This document shows positions 1-6,193 of a DNA stretch of 11,501 nt, piece after piece (position 1 is the first letter of the stretch; every line of letters begins with the position of its first letter). The notes below the pieces were generated by a model. The model saw only the letters and a list, made by a program, of their open reading frames with translations, ran no database searches and had not been told where the DNA came from. The position numbers and the translations under genes were made by a program. Origin of the DNA: Candidatus Berkelbacteria bacterium (GTDB taxonomy: Bacteria > Patescibacteriota > UBA1384 > VFKW01); the NCBI GenBank assembly GCA_009885355.1, contig VFKW01000014.1:1-11501 (forward strand). Reading direction: 5' to 3'.

Positions 1-21
1 AATCATTGGATTTTTACTCAT
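1..21 (-). CDS. Possible start of a minus-strand gene leaving the window (only about 7 codons visible)
   Basis: An ATG at 21-19 on the minus strand reads M-S-K-N-P-M-I up to the window edge. It follows an AAAGGA ribosome-binding-like sequence (31-36) with 9 nt between, mostly T. A possible promoter, a 16-bp palindrome and a long stem-loop lie upstream on the same strand, which makes a real gene start plausible. Too little is visible to suggest a product. Confidence 0.3.
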
Positions 22-43
22 AAAAAAAATTCCTTTCTCTCTA

Positions 44-108
44 CGGGTCTGTCGTTAAACACCATTTTGTCAATTTTCGCTTCAAAAGCGTATTCAACGA
101 CAGGCCCG
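44..108. other. Long stem-loop (13-bp stem with an inner hairpin)
   Basis: Bases 44-56 pair with 96-108 over 13 positions. One of these, T48 with G104, is a G-U wobble if the plus strand is transcribed and an A-C mismatch if the minus strand is. Inside, CGCTT (78-82) pairs with AAGCG (86-90) around a CAA loop. No T-run directly follows the stem on either strand, so it is not a standard intrinsic terminator. It could be a structured leader for the possible minus-strand gene at 1-21, a small RNA on the plus strand, or the relic end of a mobile element. I recognise no known RNA family. Confidence 0.5.
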
Positions 109-111
109 CTA

Positions 112-127
112 CATAAGATATCTTATG
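112..127. promoter_or_regulatory. Perfect 16-bp palindrome, candidate operator
   Basis: CATAAGATATCTTATG is its own exact reverse complement. It lies 7 bp downstream of a possible minus-strand -10 element (135-140), so it would cover the predicted transcription start. That is a common place for a dimeric repressor site. The operator role is inferred from symmetry and position only. An AT-rich palindrome of this size could also be structural. Confidence 0.35.
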
Positions 128-134
128 CATTGAT

Positions 135-163
135 ATAATAACATGAAAATGACTCCAAAGCAA
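135..163 (-). promoter_or_regulatory. Possible extended -10 promoter for the left-edge gene
   Basis: On the minus strand TATTAT (140-135) is preceded by TGT (143-141), which matches the TGn extended -10 rule. A weak -35, TTGCTT (163-158), lies 17 bp upstream. The predicted start is near 128, just at the 16-bp palindrome. The element overlaps the terminator-like hairpin at 149-185, so the two readings partly compete. Confidence 0.3.
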
Positions 164-185
164 GTGTTACTTGCAATGGAGTCAT
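149..185 (-). terminator. Hairpin downstream of the two-gene unknown operon, probable terminator
   Basis: ATGACTCCA (149-157) pairs perfectly with TGGAGTCAT (177-185). After a 2x2 A-A internal loop, GCAAGT (160-165) pairs with ACTTGC (169-174) around a GTT loop. On the minus strand the stem is followed by TTTCATGTTATTATATC, a T-rich but imperfect tract. It lies about 105 nt past the stop of the gene at 291-584, where transcription of that operon would be expected to end. Confidence 0.45.
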
Positions 186-290
186 ATCTGGGAGGCAATA
201 TTTGTTCACATCATGTGATTGACATTAAATGTCATATATTTAGCCCGCCAATGTATAAGTTCAATTTATTGCTCTATGGCAATTTTAAGT

Positions 291-584
291 TTAACCCGCC
301 AGGGCCAAGACATTGCCTTCAATACTATGAAGACCGATGACTGTACCGTTCTGAACGACAAACTCACAAGTTGCCCGTCCCTTACCTGACCAAGACTCAT
401 GATTGAAGATTGCCTGTTCTATGGCCTTTCGGCAACCACCGATAGTTAAATCGTACAGTTCCAAGGTCATTCCCAAATGCCATGAAATTTTTTGCGAAGA
501 ACCATGTGTCAAAGTGATCCTCATAAGTCTACTTTCTGCATTCTCACCCATATTCGTTGCGGTACTTCCTGTTACACTTCCCAT
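291..584 (-). CDS. Small protein of unknown function, second gene of a two-gene operon
   Basis: This gene encodes 97 residues that I do not recognise. I chose the ATG at 584-582 because a perfect AGGAGG (599-594) lies 9 nt upstream. The GTG at 593-591 would touch the Shine-Dalgarno and is rejected as a start. The first 20 or so residues are Gly/Ser/Thr/Asn-rich and look flexible. The rest reads as a compact mixed fold: a strand around RITLTHG, a helix from residue 50 (GGCRKAIEQAIFNHESW), then strands (ATCEFVVQNGTVIGL) and a glycine end. Cysteines are at 51 and 73. No signal peptide or membrane segment is seen. It starts 19 nt after the stop of the 604-1086 gene and is surely co-transcribed with it. 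Codon choice (GCA and TTG frequent, GCC rare) differs from dnaE, which hints at a different origin. A structural or regulatory partner of the upstream protein is possible but unproven. Confidence 0.7.
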   Translation of the reverse strand: MGSVTGSTATNMGENAESRLMRITLTHGSSQKISWHLGMTLELYDLTIGGCRKAIEQAIFNHESWSGKGRATCEFVVQNGTVIGLHSIEGNVLALAG

Positions 585-603
585 TTTACTCACCCTCCTG
601 GTA

Positions 604-1086
604 TTATGCTACACTTCCTTCAGTCTCAAACGATTTTTTCCAAAGCGGCAATTGCGCACTGGGGATTATCCCCAACGAATGTCCCAGCTTACAAATGATG
701 CTTTCACAACTCCCCAAAAACTCTCGAGGAATTCCATGACCATTTGCAATTGTCGGATCGATTACGACCTTAATAATCCCTAATTTTGGACTCTGAAAAC
801 GCACGTCCGTACAGGCCTTTTCAGATCCAAACACACAACTCACCATATCTCTAGCATGAACCAAAAGATCTAGTGATACATGTTTTGATACTGCCTTTCG
901 AATTTTATCAATCAGAATGTCATGCCGCAATGTTTGCCTTTTAGGCAAACCATAAAGCGTAGAAGCTCCCTCGCTAAGTACGAGAGTAACCATGCCCCCC
1001 CGGGCCAATGTCACATCTTTACATGCACCGGACCCAAGAAGTTTATCTAACTCACCCTTAATCACTTTCAACTGTTCTTGCTTCAA
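604..1086 (-). CDS. Protein of unknown function, first gene of a two-gene operon (TTG start)
   Basis: This gene encodes 160 residues that I do not recognise. The start is TTG at 1086-1084, supported by GGAGGT (1098-1093) with a 6-nt spacer. No closer ATG has such a site. The protein looks soluble: an N-terminal Lys/Glu helix (residues 3-17), a strand-rich part (24-45), a helix at about 55-80, and a C-terminal half with strands (104-110) and helices. Cysteines are at 22, 84, 92, 127 and 132; C127-X4-C132-X3-H136 could bind metal but matches no motif I know. A near-consensus promoter at 1214-1242 and a leader of about 120 nt precede it, and the 97-residue gene follows. Codon use is rich in TTG, GTG, GGG and GCA, unlike the GCC/ATC/CTC style of dnaE, so recent acquisition is possible. 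Function unknown. Confidence 0.72.
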   Translation of the reverse strand: MKQEQLKVIKGELDKLLGSGACKDVTLARGGMVTLVLSEGASTLYGLPKRQTLRHDILIDKIRKAVSKHVSLDLLVHARDMVSCVFGSEKACTDVRFQSPKLGIIKVVIDPTIANGHGIPREFLGSCESIICKLGHSLGIIPSAQLPLWKKSFETEGSVA

Positions 1087-1207
1087 ACTGCTACCTCCAA
1101 CATATATGTATTTCTACCACTAGTACCCCAGCGATAGCTCCAAAAGAAAAAACATTTATCTTCTAGAGTAATCACTGGAGTAATTTCAAGGAACAATATC
1201 AAATAAT
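1087..1207 (-). other. Untranslated leader of about 120 nt for the unknown operon
   Basis: This stretch lies between the predicted transcription start (near 1207) and the TTG start. It holds a repeated ATTACTC word, a self-complementary ACATATATGT (1100-1109) just ahead of the ribosome binding site, and a G-rich patch in the middle. The length would allow post-transcriptional control, but I see no stem convincing enough to name and no riboswitch family I recognise. Confidence 0.4.
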
Positions 1208-1213
1208 GATAAA

Positions 1214-1242
1214 ATAATACTGCAAATTTACCCTCTTGTCAA
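1214..1242 (-). promoter_or_regulatory. Strong sigma70-type promoter of the unknown two-gene operon
   Basis: On the minus strand a perfect TTGACA (1242-1237) is followed by a 17-bp spacer and TATTAT (1219-1214), a 5/6 match to the -10 consensus. It lies just after the rpmA terminator, so the operon has its own transcription unit. The predicted start is near 1207. Confidence 0.75.
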
Positions 1243-1263
1243 TAACTCGTTTGAACTGCACAC

Positions 1264-1293
1264 AAAAAAGCCCCCGTAGCTCGGGGACTTTTT
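1264..1293 (-). terminator. Intrinsic terminator of rpmA (A/T-flanked, may act on both strands)
   Basis: AAAAAG and CTTTTT arms extend a CCCCG (1272-1276) / CGGGG (1282-1286) stem with a TAGCT loop and one C-A mismatch. On the minus strand the GC stem is followed by a run of T, as expected 20 nt past the rpmA stop. The arms are symmetrical, so it could also work on the plus strand. Confidence 0.85.
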
Positions 1294-1313
1294 AATTTAA
1301 TTTAAATTTAGAC

Positions 1314-1595
1314 TTAAACTGCTGGATCGATATTCACAACGCGAGTTTTTTCCAAAGCACCATTAAATTTCTTGATATGCTTAACTTGAAATTTAACAAT
1401 CCCAGCCACTTTTGCATAAAGCGTATCGTCAGTCCCAAATTGCACATTTTTACCTGCAAAAAATTTACTTCCGCGTTGACGAATGATGATTTCACCGGCC
1501 TTAGCTGTTTGTCCGCCAAATAATTTTACACCAAGTCTCTGGGCCGCTGAATCGCGTCCATTCTTACTAGTACCTTTTGCTTTTGTATGGGCCAT
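1314..1595 (-). CDS. rpmA: 50S ribosomal protein L27
   Basis: This is a 93-residue protein of the large ribosomal subunit; L27 reaches the peptidyl-transferase centre with its N-terminal arm and helps position tRNA. The family signature is clear: MAHTKAKGTSKNGRDS at the N-terminus, then RLGVKLFGGQ, AGEIIIRQRG and the FFAGKNVQFGTDDTLYAKVAG core. Length is normal. The protein starts directly with MAH, so it lacks the N-terminal extension that Firmicutes-type L27 carries and that the Prp protease removes. The ATG follows an AGGGAG site by about 7 nt. The usual partner rplU (L21) is not adjacent. The gene is transcribed alone, with its own promoter (1676-1704) and terminator (1264-1293), divergent from dnaE. 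The identification is secure. Confidence 0.97.
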   Translation of the reverse strand: MAHTKAKGTSKNGRDSAAQRLGVKLFGGQTAKAGEIIIRQRGSKFFAGKNVQFGTDDTLYAKVAGIVKFQVKHIKKFNGALEKTRVVNIDPAV

Positions 1596-1675
1596 AACAC
1601 ACTCCCTTGAATTTTTTACTTTAAATCTTGACCCATCTCTGAATCAAGTAAATATTAATTTAATTTAGCATAATA

Positions 1676-1704
1676 ATAATAACCCAATCCTTTGCAAAAG
1701 TCAA
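1676..1704 (-). promoter_or_regulatory. Promoter of rpmA
   Basis: On the minus strand TTGACT (1704-1699), a 17-bp spacer and TATTAT (1681-1676) form a near-consensus promoter. Transcription would start near 1669 and leave a leader of about 74 nt. The leader can form a weak CTTGA/TCAAG hairpin around 1627-1648; no evidence links it to regulation. Confidence 0.7.
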
Positions 1705-1724
1705 GAAGTTTGTTAATGTAAAAG

Positions 1725-1752
1725 TTGCTAAGTGAAATAAAAATAATATATT
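1725..1752 (+). promoter_or_regulatory. Possible dnaE promoter with a very short leader
   Basis: TTGCTA (1725-1730), a 16-bp spacer and TATATT (1747-1752, 5/6) precede the dnaE ATG at 1766. The start would fall near 1759, leaving only about 7 nt of leader. No good Shine-Dalgarno is present (only AGAGAAA), which would fit a nearly leaderless mRNA. The region is AT-rich, so chance matches are likely. Confidence 0.3.
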
Positions 1753-1765
1753 TTCAGAGAAAATC

Positions 1766-4700
1766 ATGAAATTCACACATTTACACGTTCACAGCCATTA
1801 TTCACTCCTCGACGGTTTGGGAAAAATCCCGGACCTGGTTAAACGTGCCAAAGAATATGGTATGGACTCCCTTGCTCTAACCGACCATGGTGTCATGTAC
1901 GGTGCAATCGAATTTTACGAACAATGTCACAAGCAAGGCATCAAGCCGATTATCGGTTGCGAAGTTTACATCGCTCCGAGAACCCTAAACGATCGCGTCC
2001 CAAAAATTGACACCAAACCTTTTCATATGGTTTTATTGGCCAAAAACAATATCGGCTATGAAAATCTTATGAAATTAACCTCAATTGCTCATCTGGATGG
2101 CTATTATTACAAACCTCGCGTCGATAAAGATACTCTGAAAAAATACTCCGAAGGCCTGATCGCCATGACTGCTTGCCTTGGTGGAGAAGTTCCGCATTAC
2201 GCCGCCGACGGCAATCTTGTCGCTGCCCAAAAAGCTATCGATGAATATGTCGAAATCTTCGGCAAAGAAAACTTCTATCTCGAACTCCAACATCATGCAA
2301 ATCTCCCCCGTCAGATCGCCGCCAACAAAGCCATGATAAAATTAGCCAAAAAAAATAATATAGATCTAGTCGCCACCAACGATGTTCACTATATCGATAA
2401 AGAAGATGCCGAAGCCCAAGATGTCCTTCTTTGCGTCCAAACTGGAAAATTTCTGACCGATACCAACCGCATGTCTATGAAAGAAGATGGCGAATGGATT
2501 GATATCTCATTTAAATCTCCCGAAGAAATGGCCGCCAACTTTGCCGATACTCCTGAAGCAATTACAAATTCCCAAAAAATTGCCAACCAATGCCACGTCG
2601 AGATCGAACTCGGTAAATTTCGTTTCCCCGAATTCCAACTTCCGCCAAACGAAACCTATGATTCATATCTTCGAAAACTCATCGAAGAACGTCTGCCGAA
2701 TTTTGTACCCGAAATAACACAGGTAATGAAAGATCGACTAGAATACGAACTCAAAGTCATCAGCGACAAAGGTTATCTTGGTTATTTCCTAATTGTTCAA
2801 GATCTTGTCCATTGGGCAAAAGAAAGAGGAATCCCAACCAATACCAGAGGTTCGGCCGCCGGCTGTTTTGTCTCCTATGCCCTCGGTATCACTTCCCCAA
2901 AATTGAACCCGCTAGATTACAATCTTCCTTTTGAACGTTTTTTGAATCCATTTCGCCCATCCGCTCCTGATATCGACATCGACATCGCCGACGCCGGACG
3001 TGAAGCTCTTATCCAATATGTTTGTGAAAAATATGGCGCGGACCGCGTCGCCCAGATCTGTACTTTTGGTACAATGGCCGCCAAAGCGGCCATCCGAGAC
3101 GTTGCCAGAGTCCTAAGTTTCCCCTATGCGTTCGCCGACAATCTCTCCAAGATGATTCAAGTAAACTCTCAAACCCTGCACATAAATATCCAGAAAGCCA
3201 TCGACACCATTCCAGAGATGAAAACGGCTTATGAGACAGATCCAAATGCAAAACGCGTTCTAGACCTCGCCAAACGCCTTGAGGGCTGTGCCAGACACGC
3301 ATCCGTTCATGCCGCCGGCGTCGTTATCGCTCCGGACGAAATCACCAAATTCACTCCCATTATGCGAGATAACAAAGGCGATAGGATTGTCACCCAATAC
3401 GAAATGCATGCAGTCGGCGAAGATGGCATCGGCCTTATCAAAATGGACTTTTTAGGCCTGGCCAATCTAACCATCATCCAAAATGTTATCAAAATCGTCA
3501 AAAAAACAAAAAATATCGATCTTAACCAGGATGAAATCCCTCTTGATGACAAAAAAGCCTTTAAATTATTAGCAGCCGCCGAAACCATCGGCGTTTTTCA
3601 GCTCGAATCAGAGGGCATGCGAAAATACATCAAAGAATTAAGACCAACCGATATCAACGACATTATGGCCATGGTTGCCCTGTACCGACCAGGTCCGATG
3701 AATTTTATCCCCCAATACGTCGAACGCAAACACGACCCGAGAAAAATAGTCTATCTCGACCCAAGAATGTCTAAAATCCTCGATAAATCTCTCGGTCTTA
3801 TCGTTTATCAGGATGATGTTTTGATGATCGCCATCGAATTAGCCGGTTACAACTGGCAAGAAGTCGATAAATTTAGAAAAGCCATCGGTAAAAAAATCAT
3901 TTCCGAGATGGCCGCCCAAAAAGAAAAATTCTTCAAACAAATCATCGAGCGCGGCATGAAACCTGACGTTGCCGTCGAACTCTGGAACCAGATAGAAACT
4001 TTCGCCGGTTATGGTTTCAACAAATCCCACGCTGCATCTTATGGCTTAGTCGCCTATCAAACAGCTTTTCTTAAATCCAATTATCCATCCGAATTCATGG
4101 CCGCCTGGCTCACATCAGAATCCGCTAGGGACATGGAAAAAGTCGCTTTTGCACTCCAAGAAGCCGAGCGTATGAAAATCAAAGTCCTGCCACCAAATGT
4201 GAATTCATCATTTGTAGATTTTGGCGTAATTCCCGAAACAGGGGATATCAGCTACGCGCTTTCCTCGATTAAAAATGTCGGCAGGGGAGCCGCCGAAGAA
4301 ATCACTGAAAATAGAAAAGAAAAAGGTGCTTACAAAACCCTCGAAGATTTCTTGGATCGACTCGGACCATCTGTAATAAATAAAAAAATCCTAGAAAACC
4401 TGGCCAAAGCCGGCGCACTTGATAGCATAACAGAACGAAAATTGATCCTCGAAAACATCGACGATATCCTCAAATTCGCCAACAATATTGCCAAAGACAA
4501 GCAAACCACCCAGATAAATCTTTTTGGCCTAAAAGATACTTCGGCGATGCCAACTTTGAAACTCCAATCGACCAAGCCGGCCGACAAAAAACAGCTTTTA
4601 GCGTGGGAAAAAGAACTTCTTGGAATCTACCTATCAGATCATCCCTTGAAAACTATCCAAACAATTCTGCCAAAAATTGCCCTGCCTATCAACGAACTTT

Positions 4701-5341
4701 GGGGCAAAGTCGGATCTTATCAACGTTTAGGCGGCATCATCACAAACGCCAAAAAAATCATGACCAAAAACGGCGAACCGATGGTATTTATGCGCCTCGA
4801 AGACTTAACCGGCAATATTGAAGCTGTCGTTTTCCCAAAATCCTATGAAAAAATCGGCGATAAATGCACCATCGATACTTTAGTCACCATCGAAGGACGC
4901 ATTCAAAACAAAGACGGCGAACTAAAAATTCTCGTCGATGAAATTGACGAGATCGATACTGATCCTGATAAATTAGTCCATCTGGAAGTTAAGTTTCACA
5001 AAAATCAATCCGAAAAAATCCAAAAAAAGACCCAAAATACCGAAGGCCAATCAAAATATGGACAAAATAACAGCAACGCCACTCAAGTAGAACCAAAAAA
5101 ACCAGAAATTCCACCCTTGATACTCAGACTAGATCGTACAACCAATAAAAAAACACTTGAAAATATTAAAAATATCGTTGCCCAGTTTCCAGGAGAAATC
5201 CCCCTAGTTCTTGAATTACCGGAAAATAGTCACTTCAAACAAGTAAAAACCCGCACCAAAATAAAAATATGCCCCGAGTTAAACGAAAAACTCGAAGCAA
5301 TCATCTCCAAAGAAAACATAAAAACCCCCATCAACACATAG
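1766..5341 (+). CDS. dnaE: DNA polymerase III alpha subunit (DnaE)
   Basis: This is the replicative DNA polymerase, 1191 residues, close to the usual 1100-1200. The N-terminal PHP domain (about 1-270) keeps many metal-binding positions: H7, H9, D16, H41, E66, H87, H176/H177, D206 and H208. A PHP 3'-5' proofreading activity is therefore plausible. The polymerase core has the palm motif PDIDIDIAD at 401-409 (D402 and D404 match the catalytic pair) and D561 in KMDFLGL as the third aspartate. The helix-hairpin-helix-like region is near 854-887. QINLF at 916-920 matches the internal beta-clamp-binding motif. The OB fold spans about 982-1065. A Lys/Gln/Asn-rich linker (about 1079-1117) leads to the C-terminal domain (about 1118-1185). 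The ATG starts the canonical FTHLHVHS sequence although its ribosome binding site is weak. It is divergent from rpmA and followed by a long repeat-filled gap, so it is probably transcribed alone. Confidence 0.98.
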   Translation: MKFTHLHVHSHYSLLDGLGKIPDLVKRAKEYGMDSLALTDHGVMYGAIEFYEQCHKQGIKPIIGCEVYIAPRTLNDRVPKIDTKPFHMVLLAKNNIGYENLMKLTSIAHLDGYYYKPRVDKDTLKKYSEGLIAMTACLGGEVPHYAADGNLVAAQKAIDEYVEIFGKENFYLELQHHANLPRQIAANKAMIKLAKKNNIDLVATNDVHYIDKEDAEAQDVLLCVQTGKFLTDTNRMSMKEDGEWIDISFKSPEEMAANFADTPEAITNSQKIANQCHVEIELGKFRFPEFQLPPNETYDSYLRKLIEERLPNFVPEITQVMKDRLEYELKVISDKGYLGYFLIVQDLVHWAKERGIPTNTRGSAAGCFVSYALGITSPKLNPLDYNLPFERFLNPFRPSAPDIDIDIADAGREALIQYVCEKYGADRVAQICTFGTMAAKAAIRDVARVLSFPYAFADNLSKMIQVNSQTLHINIQKAIDTIPEMKTAYETDPNAKRVLDLAKRLEGCARHASVHAAGVVIAPDEITKFTPIMRDNKGDRIVTQYEMHAVGEDGIGLIKMDFLGLANLTIIQNVIKIVKKTKNIDLNQDEIPLDDKKAFKLLAAAETIGVFQLESEGMRKYIKELRPTDINDIMAMVALYRPGPMNFIPQYVERKHDPRKIVYLDPRMSKILDKSLGLIVYQDDVLMIAIELAGYNWQEVDKFRKAIGKKIISEMAAQKEKFFKQIIERGMKPDVAVELWNQIETFAGYGFNKSHAASYGLVAYQTAFLKSNYPSEFMAAWLTSESARDMEKVAFALQEAERMKIKVLPPNVNSSFVDFGVIPETGDISYALSSIKNVGRGAAEEITENRKEKGAYKTLEDFLDRLGPSVINKKILENLAKAGALDSITERKLILENIDDILKFANNIAKDKQTTQINLFGLKDTSAMPTLKLQSTKPADKKQLLAWEKELLGIYLSDHPLKTIQTILPKIALPINELWGKVGSYQRLGGIITNAKKIMTKNGEPMVFMRLEDLTGNIEAVVFPKSYEKIGDKCTIDTLVTIEGRIQNKDGELKILVDEIDEIDTDPDKLVHLEVKFHKNQSEKIQKKTQNTEGQSKYGQNNSNATQVEPKKPEIPPLILRLDRTTNKKTLENIKNIVAQFPGEIPLVLELPENSHFKQVKTRTKIKICPELNEKLEAIISKENIKTPINT

Positions 5342-5449
5342 CCGACCAGAGAAAAATTTAAAATTTAAAATTCAAAATTTAAAACAAATAATAAATATTA
5401 AAATTCAAAAAACTAAAAAACAATAATATTGAAACGCAAATCAATCTCC

Positions 5450-5490
5450 TCTGTCATCCTCGGGCATAATTTAGTCTGTCATCCTCGGGC
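5450..5490. repeat. Two exact copies of a 16-bp direct repeat
   Basis: TCTGTCATCCTCGGGC occurs at 5450-5465 and again at 5475-5490, a 25-bp period. The second copy runs straight into the GC-rich hairpin, so the first looks like a partial duplicate of that element's left end. Confidence 0.85.
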
Positions 5491-5519
5491 CCTGCCTGCA
5501 GGCAGGTTGACCCGGGGAT
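5481..5519. repeat. REP-like GC-rich hairpin with a nested 16-bp palindrome
   Basis: ATCCTCGGG (5481-5489) pairs with CCCGGGGAT (5511-5519) with one mismatch or wobble. Inside sits CCTGCCTGCAGGCAGG (5491-5506), a perfect palindrome. The outer arms resemble dispersed intergenic palindromes of the GTCATCC...GGGGATC kind found in many bacterial genomes. No T-run follows, so it is more REP-like than a terminator. Confidence 0.7.
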
Positions 5520-5613
5520 CTACCCTTGTAATCCGTAATTCGAATTTCATAATCTTGTTTAAATTTTTAACATTTTACATTGCAAATTCATTTTAAATTT
5601 TAAATTCTACCTT

Positions 5614-5659
5614 CAGCTTATTAGCTTATTTAGCTTACCAGCTTACCAGCTGACGCTGG
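5614..5659. repeat. AGCTTA-type octamer run ending in a small hairpin
   Basis: Units of about 8 bp (AGCTTATT, AGCTTATTT, then AGCTTACC twice) run up to CCAGC (5646-5650) and GCTGG (5655-5659), which form a short hairpin next to the stop codon of the PH-domain gene. CAGCTTATTAGCTTA (5614-5628) is identical to 7320-7334 in another gap of the same gene cluster. Confidence 0.75.
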
Positions 5660-6193
5660 CTACTTTCCAAAATTATCCCGAAATTCCATTTTCCCTTTAA
5701 AATCATTTTTCATCAAATTTTTTGCTTTTACTATCTGTTGCTGAGTCTCATAAGGATCGGTAACATCAGTCATTTCCATGCCGGCATTTGAACTGGCAGT
5801 TTTGATGTGAATTGAGCCAAAATTTAAAAATGTTTGTACAGCTCCTTTTTGCTCGGTCGATATATCTTGAATCATCGCCAATTCCATTTCAATGATCAAT
5901 CTATGAAAAAGTTTATCTTGCTTGATCTCGATAATTCGCTGATTTGTCAAAATATAGATACTATTTGACCATAAATACCATTTATACACGATCAAAATTC
6001 CAACCATTATCACAAATATCGCGAGAAGATAAGAAAAAATTCCACTCATTCCGAGCATAATAAAACTAAAAACGACGATATTTGCCCCGATCAAAATATA
6101 AAAACCAGTTTTTGCAAAAACCCAAGCATTTTGCTTGATAACCAACAATACATCTTCATCATCGCGCTGCCCGCGAAAAGAATAATCACCCAT
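5660..6193 (-). CDS. PH-domain (bPH2/DUF304-like) membrane protein
   Basis: The protein has 177 residues from the ATG at 6193-6191. I prefer this over the GTG at 6196-6194, because GGAGG (6202-6198) leaves only about 1 nt before the GTG and 4 nt before the ATG. Two membrane helices (about 28-50 and 53-72) form a hairpin. A cytoplasmic bacterial PH domain follows (about 75-155), with the typical NSIYILTNQRIIEI entry, the MELAMIQDIS turn and the FGSIHIKTAS strand; the C-terminal tail is charged. Bacterial PH domains of this class are membrane-associated scaffolds, and their ligand is mostly unknown. The start overlaps the stop of the sugar-phosphate transferase gene by one base (TGATG), so translation is coupled. 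A role near the envelope-polymer enzyme is inferred from that coupling only. Confidence 0.85.
   Translation of the reverse strand: MGDYSFRGQRDDEDVLLVIKQNAWVFAKTGFYILIGANIVVFSFIMLGMSGIFSYLLAIFVIMVGILIVYKWYLWSNSIYILTNQRIIEIKQDKLFHRLIIEMELAMIQDISTEQKGAVQTFLNFGSIHIKTASSNAGMEMTDVTDPYETQQQIVKAKNLMKNDFKGKMEFRDNFGK

Larger units (their letters stand above)
5342..5659. repeat. Composite repeat-filled intergenic region between dnaE and the PH-domain gene
   Basis: This 318-bp gap between converging genes holds no credible coding sequence. From left to right it contains an AT ladder (5352-5384), an exact 16-bp direct repeat (5450-5465 and 5475-5490), a GC-rich double palindrome (5481-5519), another AT-rich stretch, and a run of AGCTTA-type octamers (5614-5659). 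A 17-bp sequence, AATTTAAAATTTAAAAT (5355-5371), recurs inverted at 5590-5606, so AT-rich inverted arms flank the GC-rich centre. It also lies where both converging transcripts end, but I see no clear T-tailed terminator. Confidence 0.7.

Noticed and set aside
54..98. Integron attC-like core sites (GTTAAAC at 54-60 and ATTCAAC at 92-98)
   Set aside because: The two 7-bp boxes match the degenerate consensus, but in the wrong order for one attC site, and the space between is far too short for a cassette. No integrase is seen.
143..340. Plus-strand 65-codon open frame
   Set aside because: It starts inside the terminator-like hairpin, lacks a ribosome binding site, shows no protein-like pattern, and overlaps the end of the minus-strand gene that has a perfect Shine-Dalgarno.
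585..593. GTG start for the 97-residue gene
   Set aside because: The AGGAGG abuts this GTG with no spacer; the ATG nine bases downstream has workable spacing.
403..783. Plus-strand 126-codon open frame
   Set aside because: It lies opposite the two minus-strand genes with strong start signals; its composition is that of a shadow frame and no start site is visible.
1087..1207. A riboswitch in the leader of the unknown operon
   Set aside because: The length would allow it, but no conserved core or convincing multi-stem fold of a known class could be seen.
3009..3588. Minus-strand open frames opposite dnaE
   Set aside because: They are antisense shadows of a clearly conserved polymerase region and have no start signals.
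5450..5519. CRISPR array
   Set aside because: There are only two copies of a 16-bp repeat with a 9-bp gap, next to a hairpin, with no spacer structure and no cas genes.
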